A stretch of 35,475 bases of DNA from an uncultured Clostridia bacterium (GTDB taxonomy: Bacteria > Bacillota > Clostridia > TANB77 > CAG-508), in contig CAKPGD010000008.1 of the NCBI GenBank assembly GCA_934154515.1, positions 1 to 35,475 on the forward strand, given 5' to 3'. This document shows positions 15,499 through 24,832 of this stretch, piece by piece. The notes under the pieces are model-generated. The model was given only the letters and a program-made list of their open reading frames with translations. It was not told the origin of the DNA and made no database searches. How positions within the stretch are numbered: the stretch's first letter is position 1; each line of letters opens with the position of its first letter. The translations under genes were made by a program, and so were the position numbers.

Positions 15499-16896
15499 TT
15501 ACGCTTCTATTATTTGACCTTCTTTTGTGTCTTTTACTACATAACCTTTTTCTTTTAATAAATCTCTTATTCTGTCAGATTCTGTCCAATTTTTGTTTTC
15601 TCTTGCTAGTTTTCTTTTTTCTAATAGTTTTTGTATTTCTTCTGGTAGTTCTACTTTCTTCTCTTCTTCTAAATATTTTTTAGAATTTTCTATATCAAGT
15701 CCGAGTATCTTATCGAATTCTAATAATAGTTTTGCAAATTTATTAGATTTTACATCATTTCTTACAACTTCCCATACAATTCCCATTGCAAGTGGTATAT
15801 TTAAATCATCATTTACTGCCTCTAGGAATCTATTCAAGTATTTTTCTATAACTTCATCTGAAATGTCTTCGTTTGACTCTGCATGTTTTAAATATCCTTC
15901 ACGTAGCCTGTTTAATGTTTTTTGTGATGAAAGTGCTGTTTCAAATGTGAAGTTTAATTTTGTTCTATAATGAGCTGTATAGCAGAATAATTTATAAGCA
16001 AGTGGTTCTATTCCTTTTTCTTGTAATTGGTCTAAAGTATATGTGTTTCCTAAGCTCTTAGACATTTTTCCGCCATCTACTTGTAGAAATTCTACATGCA
16101 TCCATGTTTTTGCTGGAATTTTTCCTGTGCAACCTTTGCTTTGTGCTATTTCATTTTCATGATGTGTTGGTATATGGTCTACTCCACCCGTATGAATATC
16201 AAATTGGTCTCCTAAGTATTTTCTTCCCATTGCAGAACATTCTATATGCCATCCTGGGTAAGATAATCCCCATGGGCTTTCCCATTTCATTATGTGATTT
16301 TCTGGAGCTTTAATCCATAAAGCAAAATCATATGGATTTCTTTTTTCCTCATCAACATCTACTCTTGCTCCTGCAATTTGATCATCTAACTTTCTGTTTG
16401 ACAATACTGGATATTTATCTAATTTTGAGATATCAAAATATATTCCTTTTGATGTCTCATATGCGTAGCCGTTTTTTATTAGCGTTTGAACAAATTCTAG
16501 CATTTCTGGAATGTGTTCTGTTGCTTTTGCAATAATCTCTGGTTTATCTATATTTAGTCTACCCATATCTCTAAAAAATATATCAGTATAATATGCTGCA
16601 ATCTCTAATGGATTCTTGTTTTCTTTTCTTGCAGCTTTTTCCATTTTATCTTCGCCTTCATCAGCATCTGATTCTAAATGTCCTACATCTGTTATATTCA
16701 TTACATGTTTTAATGTATATCTATTATATTTTAAGACTCTTCTTAGTGTATCCATAAATATATAAGCTCTAAAATTTCCTATATGTGCAAAGCTATATAC
16801 TGTAGGTCCACAAGTATATATTCTAACCTCATTTCCTTTTAATGGCTTGAATTCTGATTTTTGTCTTGTTAATGTGTTATATAACTTTAGTTCCAT
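15499..16896 (-). CDS. cysS: Cysteinyl-tRNA synthetase
   Basis: Charges tRNA-Cys with cysteine. 465 residues, family length. The class I HIGH-type motif is FAHIGNFRAY (about 37-46), just after the zinc ligand Cys29 in IYTCGPTVYS. Other expected zinc ligands are Cys220 (GWHIECSAMG) and His/Glu in PTHHENEIAQS. The KMSKS loop GGKMSKSLGN is at about 275-284. A DALR-type helical domain and a small C-terminal domain (ENKNWTESDRIRDLLKEKGY) complete it. AAGGAG precedes the ATG. The upstream gap to the PBP gene has a terminator hairpin but no recognisable T-box (no AGGGTGGNACCGCG), although such control is common for this gene in Firmicutes. Confidence 0.98.
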   Translation of the reverse strand: MELKLYNTLTRQKSEFKPLKGNEVRIYTCGPTVYSFAHIGNFRAYIFMDTLRRVLKYNRYTLKHVMNITDVGHLESDADEGEDKMEKAARKENKNPLEIAAYYTDIFFRDMGRLNIDKPEIIAKATEHIPEMLEFVQTLIKNGYAYETSKGIYFDISKLDKYPVLSNRKLDDQIAGARVDVDEEKRNPYDFALWIKAPENHIMKWESPWGLSYPGWHIECSAMGRKYLGDQFDIHTGGVDHIPTHHENEIAQSKGCTGKIPAKTWMHVEFLQVDGGKMSKSLGNTYTLDQLQEKGIEPLAYKLFCYTAHYRTKLNFTFETALSSQKTLNRLREGYLKHAESNEDISDEVIEKYLNRFLEAVNDDLNIPLAMGIVWEVVRNDVKSNKFAKLLLEFDKILGLDIENSKKYLEEEKKVELPEEIQKLLEKRKLARENKNWTESDRIRDLLKEKGYVVKDTKEGQIIEA

Positions 16897-16911
16897 TTGA
16901 ACTCCTTTCTA

Positions 16912-16962
16912 ATTTTATTAAAAGTTAGAGGTGAAAAATTTAGATAATTTTCAACTTCTAAC
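16912..16962 (-). terminator. Terminator hairpin between class A PBP and cysS
   Basis: Arms 16924-16940 and 16946-16962 form a 17-bp stem with two mismatches and one G-T pair; on the minus strand it is followed by TTTTAATAAAATT. It would end the PBP transcript, or attenuate readthrough into cysS. Confidence 0.6.
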
Positions 16963-17054
16963 TCCTAATTATTTGCTTGTTTTTTCTTTAACTTATAATG
17001 TTTTATTTATGTTATTATTTATATTCTTAATTTATATTCTCGCTTATATTTTGT

Positions 17055-19703
17055 TTATATTTCATTACTTGTAGTATTTCCTGGTGCAGTATTTGTTATT
17101 GTGTTTGTTATAGTATTAGTATTTGGTTTTTCTGTATTTTTCTTTTTATTTACTGTAAGTGTTATCGTTGTTCCTTCTTCTACTTTTGTCTTTTCATCTT
17201 TACTTTGTTTTAATACTATTCCATCATCTTTTTTAGTATTTTCTTCATAAACTATTTCAACTTTTAATTTTTTATCTTCTAATATTTTTTTAGCATCTGA
17301 AAGTTTTTTACCAATAACATTTGGCATTTCTACTTCTTTCTTTTCTGTTGCTTTGTGCACAGTACATACTTCTTGTGGAATATCATATTTTCCATCTGTT
17401 TTTGTTGTCCATTCTGTTGTATTTTCTTTTGCAGGCTTTGTTGTATAAGCTTTTTCTTCTACTTCTTTACAGTATTCATTAGCTATTTTTCCTGTTTCTT
17501 TACATATGTTTAATTTTACGTGTCCTTCACAAGCTTTTGGAACTGTTCCTTTTACAAAATATTCTACTTCTACATTTGTACAACTTTCTGTTGCTGTACA
17601 TCCAGAATCTTTACATATTCTTGCAGTAACAACTCCGGCTGGTTTTGTAAATCTTTTGCTTTCAAGAGGTTGGTGTACGCTTCTCATTATCTCTCCCCAA
17701 AGTTTTGCTGCTCCGTTTCCACTAATTCCAGAAGGACGTTCTGCATTATCAAATCCAAACCAACATGCGGCTGCATAATATGGTGTAATACCACATAGCC
17801 ATCTGTCTTTATATCCTTCTGTTGAACCTGTTTTAGCTCCTACTTCCATTCCTTTAATCCAACATCCTGTTGCTGTTCCACCATTTCCTGTTACTGGTGT
17901 TGTTAGTATTTCTTTTAAGACATAAGCGTTTTCTACACTCATTACTCTTTTTGTTTCTTGTGTAGTTTCTAATATTGTTTTTCCTTCAGAATCTACTACT
18001 TTTGTATAGAATGTAGGTTCTATATAAACACCATCATTTGCTACCATTGCATATGCTGCTGCCATTTGTAATGGAGTGGCACTTAATGTTCCTAATGCTA
18101 AAGGAAGTCCTATATCATCATCTCTAAGACCTGTAAAGTTTATACTTCTTAGAAATTTTGCTGATTCACTTGGTCCTAAGTTTGAAATCATTTTTACATG
18201 TACTATGTTTGAAGAAACTTCTACTGCATGTCTTACTGTAAGTAATCCATCATATCCATAATCTGAATTGTGAGGTGTATAATTTCCTTTAAATGTTGTT
18301 GCGTCATCGTCATATACTGTTGCTGCTGTAAATGTTCCTTTTTCTAACCCTGGTGCAACTACACCTATTGGTTTTATTGATGAACCTGGTTGTTTATTAC
18401 TGTTTGTTGCTCTATTTAATCCTGCTGCATTTGAATCTGTTCCAAGTCCTCCCATACATCCTACTACATATCCTGTTGTTGGCTCTATTATTACCATCGC
18501 AGATTGTGTATGTCCTTCATTAATTAAATTTCCGTCTTTATCTTTTGCTTTTCCGTATACAATATATTTGTCTTTTGCAAATTCATTTTGCATAATTTCT
18601 TGTATTGATGTTATTTGAGTTGTATATATTGTATATCCGTTGTTTTGTATTGCTGTTTCAGCATTTTCTTTTGTCCAATTATATTTGTTCATTAAGTCTT
18701 GTGTTACTTCTTCTATTGCAGCTGCTGTTAAGTATGAATAAGAAGTTGCATTTGTATATACTACACCTTCTTTAAATGCTAATCCATTTTCTACTTCTTG
18801 CACTGCTGCATCGTATAATTCATCTGTAAAGTCAAATCCTAAACCTTTTGCTTCTTTCTTGAATTTAGCAAGAACTACTTTTGTTTTGTTTTTAACTTTT
18901 TCTATGTCTTTTTCATCTTGGCTAAATGGGTCATATGCATTTGGTGAAGGGTTAATTGCTACTAAAAATGCACATTCTGCTATACTTAATTGAGATACAT
19001 CTTTATCAAAGTAATGTATTGCTCCGGCTCCTACTCCGTAATATGTACCACCCATTAATATTTTATTTAAATAAGCTTCTAATATTTCATTTTTAGATAA
19101 AACTTTTTCAACATTTATAGCACGAGCCATTTCTCTTACTTTTCTCTTTACACCGCTTAATCCACTTCTATCATCATCTGAAAAAGAGTTTTTAACTAAC
19201 TGTTGTGTTATTGTACTTCCTCCATAAGAAGAACTTCCTACTTTAGCTACAAAGCTAAAAGTTGCTCCTACTGTTCTTTTTATATCAATTCCACCATGAG
19301 AATAAAATCTCTCGTCCTCTAATGCAACAAATAGCTTAGGTAAGTATTCTGGCATTTCATCTATATTTACCCATTTTCTATTTTCGTCTCCACGTAATGT
19401 TGCAATCGTTGTTCCTTCAGAATCTGCAACATTTGAACTTACATTGCTTATATAAACTTGGTCTCTTGTTACTTTATATTTATCACTAGAGAATATTCCA
19501 ATTACAACAGCTGCTGCAATTGTTGCTATTATAATGCAAAATATAACTAATCCTAAAAGGATTTTTTTCCAAATCTTTTTTCTTCCTTTTTTATTCTTTT
19601 TTTCACTTTTTTTAATTTTGTACTTTTTTGTTTTTTCTAATTCTTCATTGCTTCTATTTGAAGTCCTTTTTGTAGTTTTTCTTCTACCATTATTTGTACT
19701 CAT
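17055..19703 (-). CDS. Class A penicillin-binding protein (PBP1A type) with PASTA domain
   Basis: Bifunctional cell-wall enzyme that polymerises lipid II and cross-links peptides outside the membrane. 882 residues. A basic Lys-rich N-terminus and one membrane anchor (about 47-71) precede a GT51 glycosyltransferase domain (about 95-280) with the catalytic FVALEDERFYSHGGIDIKRT. The transpeptidase domain has the nucleophile S441 in SSIK, SSN at 497-499 and KTGST from 624. A Cys-rich stretch follows (seven Cys between about 697 and 780), then one PASTA domain (about 791-853) starting EMPNVIGKKLSDAKKILEDK, then a Thr/Asn tail. Start follows CAAGGAGG. It is a single-gene unit between terminators after rny and before cysS. 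Confidence 0.95.
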   Translation of the reverse strand: MSTNNGRRKTTKRTSNRSNEELEKTKKYKIKKSEKKNKKGRKKIWKKILLGLVIFCIIIATIAAAVVIGIFSSDKYKVTRDQVYISNVSSNVADSEGTTIATLRGDENRKWVNIDEMPEYLPKLFVALEDERFYSHGGIDIKRTVGATFSFVAKVGSSSYGGSTITQQLVKNSFSDDDRSGLSGVKRKVREMARAINVEKVLSKNEILEAYLNKILMGGTYYGVGAGAIHYFDKDVSQLSIAECAFLVAINPSPNAYDPFSQDEKDIEKVKNKTKVVLAKFKKEAKGLGFDFTDELYDAAVQEVENGLAFKEGVVYTNATSYSYLTAAAIEEVTQDLMNKYNWTKENAETAIQNNGYTIYTTQITSIQEIMQNEFAKDKYIVYGKAKDKDGNLINEGHTQSAMVIIEPTTGYVVGCMGGLGTDSNAAGLNRATNSNKQPGSSIKPIGVVAPGLEKGTFTAATVYDDDATTFKGNYTPHNSDYGYDGLLTVRHAVEVSSNIVHVKMISNLGPSESAKFLRSINFTGLRDDDIGLPLALGTLSATPLQMAAAYAMVANDGVYIEPTFYTKVVDSEGKTILETTQETKRVMSVENAYVLKEILTTPVTGNGGTATGCWIKGMEVGAKTGSTEGYKDRWLCGITPYYAAACWFGFDNAERPSGISGNGAAKLWGEIMRSVHQPLESKRFTKPAGVVTARICKDSGCTATESCTNVEVEYFVKGTVPKACEGHVKLNICKETGKIANEYCKEVEEKAYTTKPAKENTTEWTTKTDGKYDIPQEVCTVHKATEKKEVEMPNVIGKKLSDAKKILEDKKLKVEIVYEENTKKDDGIVLKQSKDEKTKVEEGTTITLTVNKKKNTEKPNTNTITNTITNTAPGNTTSNEI

Positions 19704-19811
19704 TTTTATTCCTCCTTGGCATTAAAACTTACATGATATATTATATTATAATCTACAAAAAAAATAAAGCTTTTTTAGGAAATTTTAAGCTTTTTTTAAG
19801 AATTTAAAGCA

Positions 19812-19844
19812 CAAAAAAATTCCAAGCTTTTATACTTGGAATTT
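19812..19844 (-). terminator. Terminator after rny
   Basis: AAATTCCAAG (19817-19826) and CTTGGAATTT (19835-19844), 10 bp with an 8-base loop; the minus strand runs into TTTTTTTG. Confidence 0.85.
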
Positions 19845-19859
19845 AATTTTATTTTTTGT

Positions 19860-21410
19860 TTATTTAGCGTAGTCAATTACCCTTGTTTCTCTTATTACAT
19901 TTACTTTTATTTGTCCTGGGTAATCCATGTCAGCTTCTACTTTTTTAGCTACATCTCTTGCCATTAATGTCATTTCGCTATCTGATATTTTTTCAGGTTT
20001 AACAATAATTCTAACTTCACGACCAGCTTGAATTGCAAAAGATTTTTCTACTCCTTCAAAAGAGTTTGCAATTTCTTCTAATTGTTGTAATCTCTTTATG
20101 TATGCTTCTAGAGTTTCTCTTCTTGCTCCTGGACGAGATGCTGAAATTGCATCAGCTGCTTGTACAAGAACTGCTTCTATTGTTTGAGGTTCTACATCTC
20201 CATGATGAGCTTGTACAGCATTTATTACTATTTCATTCTCTTTATATTTTCTAAGAATGTCAACACCAATTTCAACGTGAGTTCCTTCCATATCGTGGTC
20301 TAAAGCTTTTCCAATATCATGTAGTAAGCCTGCTCTTCTTGCAAGTTTAGGGTCTAGTCCTAATTCTTCAGCCATTATTCTAGCTAAATGAGAGACTTCT
20401 AATGAATGGTTTAATACATTTTGACCATAGCTTGTTCTGTATTTTAATTTACCTAGTAATTTTATAATGTCTGGATGAAGTCCTACTACACCAGCTTCCA
20501 TAGCTGCTCTTTCGCCTTCTTCTTTGATTGATTGTTCAAGTTCTTCTCTTGATTTTTCAACCATTTCTTCTATTTTAGCTGGATGAATTCTACCATCATT
20601 AATTAATTTTTCTAGAGTCATTTTTGCAATTTCTCTTCTTAATGGATCAAATCCTGAAATTACCACTGCTTCAGGTGTATCATCAATGATTAAATCAATA
20701 CCTGTTAATGTTTCTAATGTCTTAATATTTCTACCTTCTCTACCTATTATTCTTCCTTTCATATCATCATTTGGAAGTGATACAATAGATACTGTAGTTT
20801 CTGATGTGTGGTCTGCTGCACATTTTTGTATAGCATACCCTATAATTTCTTTAGCGTTTTTGTCTGCCGTTTCTTTAGCTTTTTGCTCTAAGTCTTTTAA
20901 TAGAGTGGCTTTTTCAACTGTTATTTGTTTTTCCATTTCTGATAACAATTGTTTTTTAGCTTCTTCTTGAGACAATCTTGAAATCTTCTCTAATTCTTCT
21001 ACTTCTTTAGCTTTCATCTCTTCAAGTTCTTTAGATTTTGCTTCATTTTCTCCCATTCTGTCTTGTAATTCTTTTTCTTTTCTTTCTAAGTTTTCCATTT
21101 TGTTTTCAAGATTTTCTTCTTTTTGAATCAAACGGTTTTCTTGTCTTTGAATTTCGCCTCTTCTTTCTCTAATCTCTTGGTCTAATTCTTTTCTAGAACT
21201 CATTATTTCTTCTTGAGCCTTATATATTTCTTCTTTTTTCTTGTTTTCAGCTTCTTTAGCTGCTAGTTCTAGTATTCTTTTAGCTTCATTTTCTGCACTT
21301 TTCATTTTAGATTCAGCAATTTTCTTTCGTATAAAAAATCCTACGAATGTAAATATTACTGCTGAGACTAGAAATACGGCGATACAAATTATGATATTTA
21401 TACTATCCAT
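19860..21410 (-). CDS. rny: RNase Y, membrane-bound endoribonuclease
   Basis: Starts mRNA decay in many Firmicutes from a membrane-bound complex. 516 residues, family length. One N-terminal membrane helix (about 5-27), a long Glu/Lys-rich coiled coil (about 30-185), a KH domain with GRIIGREGRNIKTLETLTGI (about 219-238), and an HD domain with GLLHDIGKALDHDMEGTHVE (catalytic His/Asp about 364-365). The C-terminal domain ends VNVIRETRVIDYAK, the usual ending of the family. It has its own strong promoter and terminator. Confidence 0.98.
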   Translation of the reverse strand: MDSINIIICIAVFLVSAVIFTFVGFFIRKKIAESKMKSAENEAKRILELAAKEAENKKKEEIYKAQEEIMSSRKELDQEIRERRGEIQRQENRLIQKEENLENKMENLERKEKELQDRMGENEAKSKELEEMKAKEVEELEKISRLSQEEAKKQLLSEMEKQITVEKATLLKDLEQKAKETADKNAKEIIGYAIQKCAADHTSETTVSIVSLPNDDMKGRIIGREGRNIKTLETLTGIDLIIDDTPEAVVISGFDPLRREIAKMTLEKLINDGRIHPAKIEEMVEKSREELEQSIKEEGERAAMEAGVVGLHPDIIKLLGKLKYRTSYGQNVLNHSLEVSHLARIMAEELGLDPKLARRAGLLHDIGKALDHDMEGTHVEIGVDILRKYKENEIVINAVQAHHGDVEPQTIEAVLVQAADAISASRPGARRETLEAYIKRLQQLEEIANSFEGVEKSFAIQAGREVRIIVKPEKISDSEMTLMARDVAKKVEADMDYPGQIKVNVIRETRVIDYAK

Positions 21411-21530
21411 AATTTTACACCTCTTTCTTATTTAATTTTCAATGTACATAAATATATATTTTTATTTAACATTTCATATAATCTTATATATGATTTTTTA
21501 TTTTTAAATATATTTTTAGTCTACACTTCT

Positions 21531-21559
21531 ATTTTATATTTATTCTTCAAAAGTGTCAA
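21531..21559 (-). promoter_or_regulatory. Strong sigma-A promoter of rny
   Basis: Minus strand: perfect -35 TTGACA (21554-21559), 17 bases, -10 TAAAAT (21531-21536). The leader to rny is about 110 bases; I see no riboswitch in it. Confidence 0.75.
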
Positions 21560-21571
21560 GTAGTTTTAAAG

Positions 21572-21608
21572 AAAAAACACAATCACTTAATTTTGTGATT
21601 GTGTTTTT
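21572..21608 (-). terminator. Terminator after xerD
   Basis: CACAATCAC (21578-21586) and GTGATTGTG (21595-21603), 9 bp, with T runs on both strands, so it can work in both directions. Confidence 0.85.
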
Positions 21609-21617
21609 ATATATATA

Positions 21618-22499
21618 TTAGGCTCTTGGATGAGCTTTTTTGTAAACATTTTTTAGTCCGTTATCTTGAAATTGCATATATACTTGTGTAGATGATATAT
21701 CAGAATGTCCAAGCATTGTTTGTATTGCTTTTAAATCTGCTCCATTTTGTAATAAGTGTGTTGCAAATGAATGTCTTAATACATGTGGTGTTATATCTTT
21801 TGTAATGTGTGCTTGTTCTTTGTAATATTTTACTATTTTCCAGAAACCTTGTCTTGTTAATCTTTGTCCATTTATGTTTACAAATAAAGCTTTTTCTTCT
21901 TCATCTCTAATTAATACTGGTCTTGCTTCATCTATATATTCTTTTAAAGCTTTTAAAGACATTGTTCCTAAAGGTATGTTTCTTTCTTTAGAACCATTTC
22001 TACATACAACATATCCTTCTTCTAAGTTTACATTGTCAACATCTAAAGATATTATTTCAGTAACTCTCATTCCAGTAGCATATGCAAATTCTAGCATTGC
22101 TTTATCTCTAGTTCCTTTTAAATCTATATCTTTTGGTTGATCTAATAATAATTCTACTTCTTGTGCTGTTAAAACACTTGGAGCTTTTTTCTCAACTTTT
22201 GGTGATTGAATATTATTTGTTGGGTCTACCTTTACTTTTTTATTTTTAACTAAATATTGGTAGAAAGATCTTATTGATGCTAAATTTCTTGATACAGTTG
22301 ATGATTTTTTTCCTACTTCTTGTAAATGATCTAGATAACCTTTTATATCTTCTTCTTTTATTTTGGCATAATTTAATTTGTTTGCCTCTAAATATTTGTT
22401 GTAATAAACGATGTCTCTTCTATAAGATTGTAATGTATTGTCTGATACTTTCTTATCATTTTGAAGAAACTCTAAAAAAAGTTTAATTTGTTTTTCCAT
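21618..22499 (-). CDS. xerD: XerD-type site-specific tyrosine recombinase
   Basis: Resolves chromosome dimers at dif with its partner recombinase. 293 residues. An N-terminal SAM-like domain (1-95) is followed by the catalytic domain with Arg145 (ATGMRVTEI), Lys171 (NGSKERNIPLG), His239 and Arg242 (HVLRHSFATHLL), His265 (LGHSD) and the nucleophile Tyr274 (STQVYMQF), all present. The placement next to spoIIM matches xerD of many Clostridia and argues against a mobile-element integrase; xerC cannot be fully excluded. It has its own promoter at 22551-22579. Confidence 0.93.
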   Translation of the reverse strand: MEKQIKLFLEFLQNDKKVSDNTLQSYRRDIVYYNKYLEANKLNYAKIKEEDIKGYLDHLQEVGKKSSTVSRNLASIRSFYQYLVKNKKVKVDPTNNIQSPKVEKKAPSVLTAQEVELLLDQPKDIDLKGTRDKAMLEFAYATGMRVTEIISLDVDNVNLEEGYVVCRNGSKERNIPLGTMSLKALKEYIDEARPVLIRDEEEKALFVNINGQRLTRQGFWKIVKYYKEQAHITKDITPHVLRHSFATHLLQNGADLKAIQTMLGHSDISSTQVYMQFQDNGLKNVYKKAHPRA

Positions 22500-22550
22500 T
22501 TTAGCTCCCCATTCCTCTATATTTTTATATTACTTACGTAAACTGTATAT

Positions 22551-22579
22551 GTTATATCAAATTACTTTGAAATTGTAAA
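22551..22579 (-). promoter_or_regulatory. Promoter of xerD
   Basis: Minus strand: -35 TTTACA (22574-22579), 17 bases, -10 TATAAC (22551-22556). Confidence 0.6.
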
Positions 22580-22582
22580 GAG

Positions 22583-22609
22583 TTTTTTAAAAAATATTTC
22601 AAATATTTT
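22583..22609 (-). terminator. Possible terminator after spoIIM
   Basis: Nearly perfect A-T palindrome AAAATATTT-C-AAATATTTT (22591-22609) with a T run on the minus strand. The stem is weak because it has no G-C pairs. Confidence 0.4.
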
Positions 22610-22640
22610 GACTTTTTTCGATATATCTTTAGTATTATTT

Positions 22641-23297
22641 TTACATATATATTCCAGCTGTTAATTCAATTAAATTGCTTGACACATAAACTTCTATTAA
22701 AGACGCAGTAACTAAAAGCACTGCAATAACTATTGAAAAAACAGTATGTCTTAATATTTCTAACTTTATATTTTCTTTTCGTTTGTCTTTTATTATTGAT
22801 TTGTAAAGTTTTACTCCACTAGCAGCCAAAGCAAATATACATGGGATAAATATTATATTTTGTAATAATAATGAACTTAAACTGAATAAGATTCCTTTCC
22901 AAAATGAATACGTTATCATTATAGAAGAAACTGTATATCCTAATAAAAATCCTCTTATTCCTATAATTATATAGACAATTGGTATTCCTACTACAGTAGA
23001 GCCTATAAACCATAAAAGTAATACTAATACCAAATTATTTATAATAGAATTTTTTAATAAATTTGCATTATCTATTTTATATTCTGAATTTAAGCTATTA
23101 GTAAAATTCTGTAAGTATGTAATTATCTCTGTTTTTTGTTCTTCTTCTGTATTATTAATAAACATTACACCTATAATAATTCCTATAAGAAATATTATAG
23201 ATATTGCTGAATAAATTTTTAGATTATTATTTATATGATTTACTACAATATCTAATAAATGTGAATTTGTTTTTCTTTTTTTCTCTAGTTTTTTCAA
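22641..23297 (-). CDS. spoIIM: SpoIIM, stage II sporulation membrane protein
   Basis: Part of the SpoIIDMP machine that thins septal peptidoglycan and drives engulfment during sporulation. With a TTG start at 23297, 8 bases after the AAAGGAGGG, it has 218 residues, normal for the family; an ATG nine codons upstream exists but has no ribosome binding site. It shows five or more membrane helices, a first one near residues 29-50 (IYSAISIIFLIGIIIGVMFI), and the family stretch RGFLLGYTVSSIMITYSFWK. The last gene of an operon with the EndoQ-like gene. The Shine-Dalgarno is the right arm of a long hairpin (23301-23351), so translation could be gated. Confidence 0.9.
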   Translation of the reverse strand: MKKLEKKRKTNSHLLDIVVNHINNNLKIYSAISIIFLIGIIIGVMFINNTEEEQKTEIITYLQNFTNSLNSEYKIDNANLLKNSIINNLVLVLLLWFIGSTVVGIPIVYIIIGIRGFLLGYTVSSIMITYSFWKGILFSLSSLLLQNIIFIPCIFALAASGVKLYKSIIKDKRKENIKLEILRHTVFSIVIAVLLVTASLIEVYVSSNLIELTAGIYM

Positions 23298-23300
23298 ATT

Positions 23301-23351
23301 AAAACCCTCCTTTTGTTTATACATAATGTGTATTCCATAAAGGAGGGTTTT
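23301..23351 (-). promoter_or_regulatory. Hairpin that sequesters the spoIIM Shine-Dalgarno
   Basis: A perfect 13-bp inverted repeat (23301-23313 with 23339-23351) between the EndoQ-like gene and spoIIM. On the minus strand the right arm reads AAAGGAGGGTTTT and contains the whole spoIIM ribosome binding site; the left arm holds AAAACCCTCCTTT. With the TTTT at the arm's end it could also work as a terminator. Confidence 0.65.
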
Positions 23352-23363
23352 AGAACATTTTTA

Positions 23364-24551
23364 TTATTTTACTTTGCCATAATTTCCGCCACCACCGGCT
23401 TCAATTTTGACATTACCATTTCTTGCTCTTATTATTGTGTTTGCTACTTTTTCTCCGACTACTGCTTCTATATCATCTTGAGATAATTTATGAAGTATTG
23501 TCATTTCTGTTCCAAATTTATTTAATAATTTTTCAATTGCTTTTGGTCCAACACCTGGTATGAATCCAAGTGGAACTTGGTATACGTATGGTGGTCTATT
23601 TTTAGGACTTTTTGTTTCTTTTTTATCTTTTATTAACTCTATTCTGTCGAAAACTCCAAATGTTACTTTATCACTACCACATTTAGGGCATACAGTAACA
23701 GGCTCTTTTGTTTCTATTGTTGAATCGCAATTATCACAATGTGTTCTATGATATTTACCTAATTTTGGATCTAATCCATAGTTTGCAACAACTTTTCTTC
23801 CATCTTCATTTTTTAATGCTTTTACTACCTCTTTAAATGATATGTCTTCAACTAACAACTTATTGTATTCTCTTGCAATTTTAGGTAGTGAATGTGCATC
23901 TGAGTTTGTTACAAAAGTTTTTGTTTCTAATTCTGATATAGTATCTGCTAAATATGTATCTGAGCTTAGCCCTAATTCAATTGCAAATATTTTATCAAAT
24001 TTTTCTTTAAATATATTTTTCATTCTATCTGTGCAATTTCCATAATAGCTTTTGTGTGGTGTAAATACGTGTGCTGGTATTAGAATTCCATTATATTTTT
24101 CTACTATGTCTATCAATTCATATCCAGATACATTTGACCTTTGCGTGCTTAATGTAATATTTTTTATATGATGACTCATCTCTTCTGAAAAGCCTTTTAT
24201 ATCTTTTAAGTGTGGAAAGAAACATACATTATGAGCTGAACCTTGATGCCCATCTCTTCCTACTTCTGAAGTTTCTACTTCGCTTCCTAATAAAATGCAA
24301 ACTTTATCTTTATATATAATTCCACCATCTTCTATTTCGTAAGCTTCTCCTGTTTTTAAGAAGTTTTCTATATCTTCTATTACATATGGCGATGCACAAT
24401 CTATAATTCCACAAATTTGTATTCCTTTTCTATCACTACATTCTTTTGCTATGTTTGCAAAATTTAATGACCTTGCGGCAGTTATTTTTATTGGTTTACC
24501 ACTTTCGCTTCTTCCTATGTGTATGTGTAAATCCGCAAATACTTCGTTCAT
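23364..24551 (-). CDS. EndoQ-family PHP-domain DNA endonuclease (TIGR00375 type)
   Basis: EndoQ enzymes nick DNA 5' of deaminated bases (uracil, hypoxanthine) and abasic sites. 395 residues. The PHP metal-site start reads FADLHIHIGRSESGKPIK; other likely ligands are in LLGSEVET, PAHVFTPH and FVTNSDAHSL. A Cys4 zinc finger (C270, C273, C286, C289) follows, then a helix-hairpin-helix-like GFIPGVGPKAIEKLLNKFG near 328-346. The protein ends in a Gly-rich tail. This domain order (PHP, zinc finger, HhH) is that of archaeal and some Firmicutes EndoQ. It is third in an operon after an HD-like and a small protein, and before spoIIM. Confidence 0.85.
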   Translation of the reverse strand: MNEVFADLHIHIGRSESGKPIKITAARSLNFANIAKECSDRKGIQICGIIDCASPYVIEDIENFLKTGEAYEIEDGGIIYKDKVCILLGSEVETSEVGRDGHQGSAHNVCFFPHLKDIKGFSEEMSHHIKNITLSTQRSNVSGYELIDIVEKYNGILIPAHVFTPHKSYYGNCTDRMKNIFKEKFDKIFAIELGLSSDTYLADTISELETKTFVTNSDAHSLPKIAREYNKLLVEDISFKEVVKALKNEDGRKVVANYGLDPKLGKYHRTHCDNCDSTIETKEPVTVCPKCGSDKVTFGVFDRIELIKDKKETKSPKNRPPYVYQVPLGFIPGVGPKAIEKLLNKFGTEMTILHKLSQDDIEAVVGEKVANTIIRARNGNVKIEAGGGGNYGKVK

Positions 24552-24586
24552 TTTTTATTTCTCCTTATGCCTTTATTATGTGTTTT

Positions 24587-24832
24587 TTATCTTCCTTCTC
24601 CATTATCAGGTTCTGATCCTCTATTAACAAAATGATTTATTTCATTTGGATTTAAATGAATATCTTTAACTTCTTGTTTTTGTTCTTCTTGCATTGCTTT
24701 TTCAGCAATTTCTTTTACTCTTTTTTGTATATTTTCATATGAATGTGCTGCATTAATAACTGCTTTTTTTGTATCTTCTGCCATATTAATTTGTCCAGCC
24801 ATATATTCCAAACTACGGTTAAGTCCACTCAT
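24587..24832 (-). CDS. Unrecognised small helical protein, 81 aa
   Basis: I do not recognise it. Its start overlaps the stop of the upstream HD-like gene (TAATG), so the two are likely translationally coupled. It has no membrane segment; residues 15-60 are helical and charged (SYENIQKRVKEIAEKAMQEE), and the C-terminus is acidic with GSEPDNGEGR. The coupling and the shared operon suggest a partner of the HD-like protein or the EndoQ-like nuclease, but that is only inference. Confidence 0.75.
   Translation of the reverse strand: MSGLNRSLEYMAGQINMAEDTKKAVINAAHSYENIQKRVKEIAEKAMQEEQKQEVKDIHLNPNEINHFVNRGSEPDNGEGR

Noticed and set aside
16897..17054. T-box riboswitch ahead of cysS
   Set aside because: No AGGGTGGNACCGCG box and the spacer is only 158 bases with a simple terminator hairpin.
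21618..22499. XerD-type gene as integrase of a mobile element
   Set aside because: Neighbours are core genes, with no attachment repeats or phage/ICE genes; the place near spoIIM fits chromosomal xerD.
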